A program made the translations under genes and the position numbers. A stretch of 64,000 nucleotides of DNA from Verrucomicrobiota bacterium (GTDB lineage: Bacteria; Verrucomicrobiota; Verrucomicrobiia; Opitutales; Opitutaceae), in the NCBI GenBank assembly GCA_023443455.1, contig JAEZUE010000074.1, positions 26,008 to 90,007 of the forward strand. Reading direction: 5' to 3'. Of the stretch, positions 41,721 through 48,283 are shown in pieces; the first letter of the stretch is position 1, and each line of letters starts with the position of its first letter. The notes under the pieces were generated by a model. That model ran no database searches. It was not told the origin of the DNA and saw only the letters and a program-made list of their open reading frames with translations.

Positions 41721-42512
41721 ATGAAATCCATCCGCGAGTTCGCCTCGGCCAAGGCCGAGAACCGCAAAATCGTCATGGTCACCGCGTACGACGCCTGGTC
41801 GGCGCGGCTGCTCGCCGAGAGCCCGGCCGACTGCCTGCTCGTGGGCGACAGCGTGATGATGACGCTCTACGGCGAGCGCGACACGCTCGGCGCCACGACC
41901 GAGATCATGGCGACCCACACGCGCATCGTCGCCCGCCACGCGGGGGACAAGCTCGTCGTCGCCGACCTGCCCTTCCTCGCCCTGCGCAAGGGCAAGGCCC
42001 ACGCGGTCGACTGCGCCGCGGCGCTGCTACGCGCCGGCGCCCACGCTGTGAAGGGCGAAGGCATGCGCGGCCATTGCGAGGTCATCCAGCATCTCGTCGA
42101 GTCCGGCATCCCGGTCATGGGCCACCTCGGCCTGACCCCTCAATCCGTGCACGCGCTCGGCGGCTACAAGGTCCAGGCCCGCGAACCGGCCGAGGCCCAA
42201 CAGCTACGCGAGGACGCCGCCGCCCTCGAGGCCAACGGCTGCTTCTCGATCGTGCTCGAATGCGTACCCGCCGCATTGGCACAGTCCGTCACCGCCTCGC
42301 TGAAGATCCCGACCATCGGCATCGGCGCCGGCCTCGACTGCGACGGTCAGGTGCTCGTGATCCAGGACCTGCTCGGCTTCAACCCCGACTTCAAACCGAA
42401 GTTCGTGCGCCGCTTCGCCGACACCCACACCGCCATGAAGGCCGGCGTCACCGCGTATGCCGAAGCCGTCCGCAACGGCACCTTCCCCGCCCCCGAGGAA
42501 AGTTTCCGCTGA
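41721..42512 (+). CDS. panB: 3-methyl-2-oxobutanoate hydroxymethyltransferase (ketopantoate synthase)
   Basis: 263 residues. It makes ketopantoate from 2-oxoisovalerate and methylene-tetrahydrofolate, the first pantothenate step. Signatures are VMVTAYDAWSARLLAE, DCLLVGDSVMMTLYG (metal Asp), GAHAVKGEGMRGHCEVIQ (catalytic Lys/Glu region), VMGHLGLTPQSVHALGGYKV and PTIGIGAGLDCDGQVLVIQD. Length is normal. It heads a same-strand run of coenzyme A genes (coaC, coaB, later coaX and panD), interrupted by a toxin-antitoxin pair. Confidence 0.96.
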   Translation: MKSIREFASAKAENRKIVMVTAYDAWSARLLAESPADCLLVGDSVMMTLYGERDTLGATTEIMATHTRIVARHAGDKLVVADLPFLALRKGKAHAVDCAAALLRAGAHAVKGEGMRGHCEVIQHLVESGIPVMGHLGLTPQSVHALGGYKVQAREPAEAQQLREDAAALEANGCFSIVLECVPAALAQSVTASLKIPTIGIGAGLDCDGQVLVIQDLLGFNPDFKPKFVRRFADTHTAMKAGVTAYAEAVRNGTFPAPEESFR

Positions 42513-42544
42513 CAAGAAGGCGCTCCGACCTACGGTTCTCGACC

Positions 42545-42748
42545 ATGCCGACACTGAAATCGAAACCCTCCAGCGTGAAGGCGCGCGCGCTCAAACTCGT
42601 GAGGGAGCTGCCCGAGAGTTCCTCTTGGGACGATCTCATGTACCAGATCTACGTTCGCCAGAAGATCGAAGCCGGCATCGCAGATCTGGACGAGGGACGC
42701 ACCCACTCCCACGCGTCGATCTGCAAGGAATTTGGCTTGGGGTCGTGA
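42545..42748 (+). CDS. Antitoxin of a ParE/RelE-type module
   Basis: 67 residues: a Lys/Ser start, VKARALKLVRELPESSSWDD and LMYQIYVRQKIEAGIADLDE, ending SICKEFGLGS. The pattern fits the small helical antitoxins that pair with ParE/RelE toxins and have a C-terminal toxin-binding helix. Its stop overlaps the toxin's GTG start (GTGA), a typical coupling. It begins 32 bp after panB. Confidence 0.8.
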   Translation: MPTLKSKPSSVKARALKLVRELPESSSWDDLMYQIYVRQKIEAGIADLDEGRTHSHASICKEFGLGS

Positions 42749-43032
42749 AAATCGTCTGGTCAGCGGAAGCGCGAAGAGACCTTCGAGCGATCCGCTCGTT
42801 CATCGCACGTGATTCAGAATTCTACGCCGCGCAGATGCTGCGTCGGCTCATCGAGCGAGCCGAACGCATTAGTACAGCGCCCAAAAGAGGCCATCGAGTT
42901 CACGAGTATCCGGAGCTAGATCTTCGCGAAGTCCACGAGCCTCCCTATCGCATTCTGTATCGCATCTCCAACGCCGAGCTCGAGGTGATCGCTATCGTCC
43001 ACTTCAAACGCCGCCTCGGCCGATTGACCTAA
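42745..43032 (+). CDS. ParE/RelE-superfamily toxin
   Basis: 95 residues from the GTG at 42745 that overlaps the antitoxin stop. The fold signature is clear: KIVWSAEARRDLRAIRSFIA, AQMLRRLIERAERISTAPKR, GHRVHEYPELDLREVHEPPY and RILYRISNAELEVIAIVHFK, ending RR. ParE members poison gyrase and RelE members cut mRNA; the sequence (RxVxEYPELDLREV...YRIxYR) looks closer to ParE/RelE stabilisation toxins in general. coaC starts 5 bp after its stop, so the module is embedded in the CoA operon. Confidence 0.88.
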   Translation: MKIVWSAEARRDLRAIRSFIARDSEFYAAQMLRRLIERAERISTAPKRGHRVHEYPELDLREVHEPPYRILYRISNAELEVIAIVHFKRRLGRLT

Positions 43033-43037
43033 CCTCC

Positions 43038-43580
43038 ATGGCCTCGAAAAACGTCCTCTTCTTCCTCACCGGTTCGATCGCCTGCGCGAAGGCCTGCACC
43101 ACGATCTCGCGCCTCGCCCAGGCCGGCGTGACCGTGCAGACGGTCGTCACCCCCGCCGCGCTGCATTTCGTCGGCAAGTCCACCCTCGAGGGCCTCACCG
43201 GACGCCGGGTCTATGACGACATGTGGACCGACGGCGGCGCACTCGACCACATCGAGTTCGCCCGCAATGCCGACCTCGCGATCGTCTGCCCGGCCACGGC
43301 CAACGCGATCAACCGCCTCGCCGCCGGCATCGCCGACGACCTGCTCGGCACACTCTTCCTCGCATGGGAGCTTGAGAACAAGCCATGGCTGATGGTGCCC
43401 GCGATGAACCACCGCATGTGGCTGCATCCCGCGACCCAGGCCGGCTCCGCGAAGCTCCGGAGCTGGGGCGTACGTTTCATCGAACCCGCCGAAGGCATGC
43501 ACGCCTGCGGCGAAGGCGGCCCCGGCCGCCTCCCCGATCCCGAAGCCATCGCCGCCGAGGTGCTGAAGACCCTGGGCTGA
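43038..43580 (+). CDS. coaC: Phosphopantothenoylcysteine decarboxylase (flavoprotein, CoaC)
   Basis: 180 residues. An FMN enzyme that decarboxylates phosphopantothenoylcysteine in coenzyme A synthesis. Visible are the FMN loop LTGSIACAKACTTIS, ALDHIEFARNADLAIVCPAT with NAINRLAAGIADDLL, the substrate motif PAMNHRMW with catalytic Asn, and the catalytic Cys in MHACGEGGPGRLPDP. The usual bacterial enzyme is the CoaBC fusion; here the ligase is a separate gene 220 bp downstream. The call depends on the paired coaB gene, since other flavoprotein decarboxylases share the fold. Confidence 0.88.
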   Translation: MASKNVLFFLTGSIACAKACTTISRLAQAGVTVQTVVTPAALHFVGKSTLEGLTGRRVYDDMWTDGGALDHIEFARNADLAIVCPATANAINRLAAGIADDLLGTLFLAWELENKPWLMVPAMNHRMWLHPATQAGSAKLRSWGVRFIEPAEGMHACGEGGPGRLPDPEAIAAEVLKTLG

Positions 43581-43800
43581 GGGCGTGACAATGCAGACGA
43601 GAGACGAGCGCCGAGGGACGAGTGCCAAACCATCGCTGGTCCGGCCCAGAGCGCCGGTCTGCGCGGGCTCTTGTCCCGCCGCTTCGTGTTCTCGACTCTC
43701 GTCGCCTCGACCCTCGACCGCCTGATTGCGACCTGCCCCAGCCGCCTCCGGACTTCCAACTACCAACTACAAACTTCCAACTTCTTCCGCCCGCGGCACC

Positions 43801-44430
43801 ATGCGCATCCTCGTCACCTCCGGCGCCACACGCGAACCGATCGATGAGGTCCGGTTCGTCTCCAACATCAGCTCCGGCGCGACCGGCGCGGCGTTGGCGG
43901 ACGCGCTGCACGCGCTGGGGCACGATGTCGCGCTGCTGCACGGCGAAGGCGCGGTGAAACCCGAGCACGTCCACGACCGCGACAAGTTCGGCTCCTGCCT
44001 CGATCTCATCCAGAAGCTGCAACGTCATCTCACGGTCGGAGCATTCGACGCCGTGATCATGACTGCGGCCGTGTCCGACTACCGCCCCGACCGCATGATC
44101 GACGGCAAGATCCGCTCCGATGCCGACGAACTGGTCGTGCACCTCGTGCGCAACCCGAAGATCCTGCCACAGCTCAAGGACATGTCACCGCGTCCGCTGC
44201 GCGTCGTCGGCTTCAAGTTCACGGTCGGCGCCAGCCCCGAGGCCGCACGCGCCGCCGTGGCCGCGCAATGGGCCGCCGGCGGAGTCGACGCGACCGTGCA
44301 CAACGACCTGCACGAGATCCGCACCTCGGCCGTGCATCCATTCCATCTTTACCGCGACCCCGCCGCCGAGCCGCAGACCATCCGCGGCGTGCCGACGCTG
44401 GCCGAAGCGCTGCACATGGCCTGGAAGTAG
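43801..44430 (+). CDS. coaB: Phosphopantothenate-cysteine ligase-like protein (CoaB)
   Basis: 209 residues. The start MRILVTSGATREPIDEVRFV with SNISSGATGAALADALHALG is the signature of the CoaB domain, followed by FDAVIMTAAVSDYRPD, KIRSDADELVVHLVRNPKIL and VGFKFTV. It joins phosphopantothenate and cysteine. As a stand-alone chain it complements the separate flavoprotein at 43038. The 220-bp spacer holds word-like repeats. Its TAG stop (44428-44430) is inside the type B repeat GTAGGAGCC, so the last codon and the repeat are joined. Confidence 0.9.
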   Translation: MRILVTSGATREPIDEVRFVSNISSGATGAALADALHALGHDVALLHGEGAVKPEHVHDRDKFGSCLDLIQKLQRHLTVGAFDAVIMTAAVSDYRPDRMIDGKIRSDADELVVHLVRNPKILPQLKDMSPRPLRVVGFKFTVGASPEAARAAVAAQWAAGGVDATVHNDLHEIRTSAVHPFHLYRDPAAEPQTIRGVPTLAEALHMAWK

Positions 44431-44517
44431 GAGCCTGCTTGCAGGCGATTCCGAGGCGCGGATGTCGGGCGAAAAGCCCGACCCACCACCGGAAATCGCC
44501 TGCAAGCAGGCTCCTAC
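44427..44517. repeat. Type B palindromic repeat pair that supplies the coaB stop codon
   Basis: GTAGGAGCCTGCTTGCAGGC starts at 44427 and its reverse complement ends at 44517, with a 47-bp spacer that includes GTCGGGCGAAAAGCCCGAC. The TAG in the first four bases is the in-frame stop of coaB. Confidence 0.92.
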
Positions 44518-44551
44518 AGAATGGGTCGTATACGCCCCTTCCTCCCTCCGC

Positions 44552-45826
44552 CTACTCCCACCGCGCCGGCTGTCCTGTAGCGGCCAGCACCGCGCTCCAG
44601 TTCGGGCCGTCGGGATCGAGTCGCTTGGTCTTCGCCACAAGCCGCTCGATCGGCACATGCACGAACGCGTCGTGCACCTGCCCGATCACCAGCCCGGTCT
44701 TGCCGGCCATCGCGGCGTGCACGGCATGGCGCGCAAACAGATCGCACTGCACAGCATCCTCCGAGTCCGCCGGCACGCTGCGGATCAGGTAGCTCGGGTC
44801 GATGTAGCGCAGCACATGCTCGATCCCGCGGGCCTTGAAGTGTGCGTCGATCTCCGCGCATAGGAACGGCCCGATGTCCTTCAACTTCGCGTTGCCCGAG
44901 GCGTCGATGCCGGCAGCCAACTCGCTCGCCAGCAGGTCCTGGCCCGCGCCCTCGGCGACGACCACGACGGCATGCGCCCGGGCGAGCACACGCCGCTCGA
45001 GCGCCGCGAGGAAACCGCCGGGACCCTCGAGCCGGAACGGCACCTCCGGCACGAAGCAGAAGTTCACATCCTGACTGGCCAGCGTGGCCGAGGCGGCGAT
45101 GAAGCCGGCGTGGCGTCCCATGAGTTTCACGACGGTGATGCCGTTGAACACGCTGTGCGCCTCGGTGTGCGCGCAGGCCAACGCCTTCGCCGCCTCCTCC
45201 ACCGCGGTGAGAAACCCGAACGAGCGCGCCACGTAGGCCACGTCGTTGTCGATCGTCTTCGGGATGCCGACCACCGCGAGCGGGTGACCGCGACGCCGCG
45301 CCTCCTGGAAGAGATCGTTGCCGCCGCGCTGCGTACCGTCGCCGCCGATGGTGAAGAGCATGTTCACCCCGAGGCGGATGAGGTTGTCGACCGCGATGGC
45401 GGTGTCGACCGGACCGCGCGAGGTGCCGAGCAGCGTGCCGCCCTCGCGGTGGATCTTGTCGACGTTGTCCACGTCGAGCCGCAGCGGCGGACGCGAACGG
45501 GCCGGATCGAGCCCGCGGTAGCCATCGCGGAAGCCGAGAACCTCCTTCACGCCGTACGCGTGGTGCAACTCGAGGAAGAGCGAGCGGATGACGTTGTTGA
45601 GTCCCGGACACAGGCCGCCGCAGGTCACGATGCCGGCGCGCACGTTGGCGGGCTCGAAGAAGAGCTTCGCCCGCGGGCCAGCCAACTCGAAGCCGGCACT
45701 CGCGGCCTCCTCGGGCGGCAGATCCGGTCGGGCCACGAGGTGGAGCGGCACACGCAGCGTGTCGGACACGGTACGCTGGAGCGGAGAAACGAAACGGGCC
45801 TCGCCGAGGGTGGTGATCGTCATCAT
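44552..45826 (-). CDS. 6-phosphofructokinase, ATP-type
   Basis: 424 residues, the long group III/X-type family. The phosphate-donor loop is FTIGGDGTQRGGN: Gly after GGD indicates ATP use and not pyrophosphate (which has GGDD). Substrate motifs are VGIPKTIDNDVAY, AHSVFNGITVVKLMGRHAGF and FVPEVPFRLEGPGG. It phosphorylates fructose 6-phosphate in glycolysis. The start is taken at 45826 (MMTITTLGEARF). It is on the opposite strand between coaB and coaX. Donor specificity is inferred from one residue. Confidence 0.9.
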   Translation of the reverse strand: MMTITTLGEARFVSPLQRTVSDTLRVPLHLVARPDLPPEEAASAGFELAGPRAKLFFEPANVRAGIVTCGGLCPGLNNVIRSLFLELHHAYGVKEVLGFRDGYRGLDPARSRPPLRLDVDNVDKIHREGGTLLGTSRGPVDTAIAVDNLIRLGVNMLFTIGGDGTQRGGNDLFQEARRRGHPLAVVGIPKTIDNDVAYVARSFGFLTAVEEAAKALACAHTEAHSVFNGITVVKLMGRHAGFIAASATLASQDVNFCFVPEVPFRLEGPGGFLAALERRVLARAHAVVVVAEGAGQDLLASELAAGIDASGNAKLKDIGPFLCAEIDAHFKARGIEHVLRYIDPSYLIRSVPADSEDAVQCDLFARHAVHAAMAGKTGLVIGQVHDAFVHVPIERLVAKTKRLDPDGPNWSAVLAATGQPARWE

Positions 45827-46113
45827 GGGGTTTGCGGAATCAACGGCGTGAGTTGTGCCGCTGCAGTGCGCCCGTTTCGAGCACAACGTGCGGGCGATGC
45901 GCCATGCTGTAGGCCAGGGCGGTGACCTGTCCCTTCACCGATCAGGTCCCTCCACCGATCAGGCCACCTCGCCGCGGTGGCCCACAGGAACACAACACAC
46001 CGCCTTCCGGGACCGTGCCCACTTCCGCTTTCCCCGATTTCCCCAGTCGCACCACCCATCGCCGCCCAACTTCTTGTCGCGAAGTCGGCGCCGGACCCTA
46101 TCGTTCTCCGGCG

Positions 46114-46863
46114 ATGCGCGTCCTTCTTCTCAACATCGGCAACTCCTCGCTGCTGGGCGGCGTGGTCCAGCTCGGCCGGATGGAGCACCGCTTCAAGGTG
46201 CCGATCGCCGAGATCCGCACCGAGGCGGCGATGCGCCGGTTGCTGAAGACGAAGGTCACGAAACCGATCGACCGCGCCGCGCTCTGTTCGGTCGTGCCCG
46301 CGCTCACCCTTCCGCTCTGCGCCGCGATCAAGAAGGCGACCGGGGCGGCGCCGCGGGTTCTGCGCGCGGAGGGAGCCCACGGCCTGCGCATCGCCTACAA
46401 GCGCCCGAGCGAGCTCGGCGCCGACCGCGTGGCGGCCGCGCTGGGCGCCCACACTGCGTATCCGGGGAAGAACCGCATCGTCATCGATTTCGGCACCGCC
46501 ACCACCGTGACCGCGGTGACCGCCGAGGGCGAGATCGCCGGTGGCGCCATCCTGCCCGGTTTTGGTCTCTGGTCCGAGATGCTTGCGGCGCGCACCGCGC
46601 AATTGCCCAAAGTCGACGGGCCCGCACCGCGTTCAGCCACCGGCCGGTCGACCAAGGAGGCAATTTCTTCGGGCCTGCACATCGGCCATGTCGGTGCGGT
46701 GCGGGAACTCGTAAGTCGCATCTCCAAGGAGGTTTACGGCCGCCGGCGCCCGCTCGTGCTCGCCACCGGCGGCGGTGCGGCCCGCTTCGAGCGCGAGAAT
46801 CTCTTTGCCGAGCACGTGCCCGACCTGATTCTCCTCGGCCTTCATGCCTTCGCCTATGCTTAG
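46114..46863 (+). CDS. coaX: Type III pantothenate kinase (CoaX)
   Basis: 249 residues. It phosphorylates pantothenate, the first committed CoA step. The fold motifs are present: YKRPSELGADRVAAALGAHT (pantothenate loop, G-A-D-R), IVIDFGTATTVTAVTAEGEI (second phosphate loop), and GGAILPGFGLWSEMLAARTA. At the N-terminus LLLNIGNSSLLGG replaces the usual D-x-G-N-T; the conserved Asp is Asn7. Its stop overlaps the start of panD by 8 bp, so the two are coupled. Confidence 0.9.
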   Translation: MRVLLLNIGNSSLLGGVVQLGRMEHRFKVPIAEIRTEAAMRRLLKTKVTKPIDRAALCSVVPALTLPLCAAIKKATGAAPRVLRAEGAHGLRIAYKRPSELGADRVAAALGAHTAYPGKNRIVIDFGTATTVTAVTAEGEIAGGAILPGFGLWSEMLAARTAQLPKVDGPAPRSATGRSTKEAISSGLHIGHVGAVRELVSRISKEVYGRRRPLVLATGGGAARFERENLFAEHVPDLILLGLHAFAYA

Positions 46864-47227
46864 GACGTTTCTCCGCTGCAAGCTCCACCGAGCCTTCGTC
46901 ACTTCCGCCGATCCCGACTACGAGGGCTCGATCTCGATCGATCGCGACCTCTGCCGCGAGGCCGGGCTGCTCGAGTTCGAGCAGGTGGATATCTACGACA
47001 TCACCAACGCCGCGCGTTTCACGACCTACGTGATCTACGGCGAGCCCGGCCAGATCCAGATCAACGGCGCCGCCGCGCATCTGGTCAACGTGGGCGACCG
47101 CGTCATCATCTGCGCCTACCTCGGGCTCGAGCCCGACGAGATCGCCAACCACACCGCCCACGTCGTGCAGGTCGGCGAGGGCAACAAGGTCGTCTCCGTC
47201 CACTCCAGCTCGGTCCATCACCCCTGA
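46856..47227 (+). CDS. panD: Aspartate 1-decarboxylase
   Basis: 123 residues. It converts aspartate to beta-alanine for pantothenate. The self-cleavage site is YEGSISID, where the Gly-Ser bond is cut to form the pyruvoyl group; the proton-donor Tyr is in the IYGEPGQIQINGAAAHLV region, and NVGDRVIICAYLGL completes the barrel. Length is normal. It starts inside the end of coaX. panC, the step joining its product with pantoate, is not in this window. Confidence 0.95.
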   Translation: MLRTFLRCKLHRAFVTSADPDYEGSISIDRDLCREAGLLEFEQVDIYDITNAARFTTYVIYGEPGQIQINGAAAHLVNVGDRVIICAYLGLEPDEIANHTAHVVQVGEGNKVVSVHSSSVHHP

Positions 47228-47704
47228 GCCAAGCATTCGGTCGAGTGCCGAGGGTCGAGGGACGAGGGCCCGAGCACAGAGTCGAGTGTCGAGGGACGAG
47301 CGTCGAGGGACGGAGTTTCGGAGGCAAATCGAGAGCACCCTCGGGCAGTCGCCTTGTGCACAATTGGATTGGCGCTCGCCACTCGACGCTCGACTCTCGT
47401 CTCCTAGGAAACAGCACCTGCCCTGTTTCTTCCCGTCCGGGGCAAAACGCGTTTTGCGGTGGGGGCGGCATCATCACGGCTGAGCCGCGGGCGAGCGAGG
47501 CCACCGGCAGGGCCGCGCAACGCCTTCCGGCTCCGACTCCTCCGCGAATCGGAGCCGTTCCTTTCGGCAATCCATCGCAAAACGATTGGATGGGAGGAAA
47601 ATCGAGGCTTGGCGAAGCGGCGCGAGCGCCTTTGCTCGTACCGTTTCACCGCTGCGCATACCCCTCCCGCACAGCGCCCCCACAGTCGCAGTTACCCTGA
47701 CACC
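47228..47704. other. Non-coding gap with word-like repeats and a CGCG-centred palindrome
   Basis: 477 bp without a supported gene. At 47240-47320 the run TCGAGTGCCGAGGGTCGAGG, then GACGAGGGCC and GTCGAGTGTCGAGGGACGAG, repeats a degenerate word of about nine to ten bases; the reverse-sense CTCGACGCTCGACTCTCG is at 47382. GCAAAACGCGTTTTGC (47442-47457) is a perfect 16-bp palindrome sharing AAACGCGTTT with the large palindromes. A promoter for the Gre-like gene must lie near the end but was not identified. Confidence 0.6.
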
Positions 47705-48184
47705 ATGGACAAATCCGCCCTGCTGAAAGCGATCGTCGACGAGCTGGCCACCGAGTTTGCCATCCAGAACGAAGCCGCCGAGGACGCCCACCACGAAGCC
47801 ACCAACGACGAAAGCAGGGCCGAGGATCGCTACGACATGCGCGGGCAGCTCGCCGCCTACCTCGCCGCCGGTCAGGCCAAACTCGCCGACGAGGTCGCCA
47901 ACGCCATCGCCGCCTTCCGCAACATCAATGTGCGCACCTTCGGTCCGGGCGAACCGGCCGCGGTCGGCGCGCTCGTCCGCCTCGAACAACGCGGCAGGCA
48001 GAGCAGCTATTTCCTCGGGCCCGCGCACGGCGGCCTCGAGGTGAAGATCAACGGCGACGAGATCATGGTCGTCACCCCCGGCTCGCCGCTCGGCCGCTCG
48101 CTCATGGGTCGCAAGACCGGCGAACGCGTCTCGCTGCCCCAGGGCGCCCGCACCGTCGAGCACACCATCGCCGCGGTGGAATGA
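47705..48184 (+). CDS. GreA/GreB-family transcription elongation factor-like protein
   Basis: 159 residues. The N-terminal half is helical (KSALLKAIVDELATEFAIQN, EAAEDAHHEATNDESRAEDR), matching the coiled coil that enters the RNA polymerase channel. The C-terminal half is a GreA/GreB FKBP-like domain: ALVRLEQRGRQSSYFLGPAH, then VVTPGSPLGRSLMGRKTGER. In classical Gre factors two acidic residues sit at the coil tip; here the tip region has ESRAEDR. It may rescue stalled polymerase or be one of the many Gre-like variants with other roles. Confidence 0.85.
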   Translation: MDKSALLKAIVDELATEFAIQNEAAEDAHHEATNDESRAEDRYDMRGQLAAYLAAGQAKLADEVANAIAAFRNINVRTFGPGEPAAVGALVRLEQRGRQSSYFLGPAHGGLEVKINGDEIMVVTPGSPLGRSLMGRKTGERVSLPQGARTVEHTIAAVE

Positions 48185-48207
48185 AGCGGTGTGTGACCCG
48201 CCGCCTG

Positions 48208-48230
48208 TAGGGCGCGACCTTGGTCGCGCC
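48208..48230. repeat. Short palindromic repeat after the Gre-like gene
   Basis: TAGGGCGCGACCTTGGTCGC followed by GCC: the arms GGCGCGACC and GGTCGCGCC pair around TT. A related sequence, GGGTCGCCCTGAAGGTGCGA, lies at 62517. No T-run follows, so it is not a clear terminator. Confidence 0.6.
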
Positions 48231-48283
48231 GCTCCGCGTAGCTGGATGGTGAAGCCATTCAGCCCCCGCGCCGCTGCGGCGTT

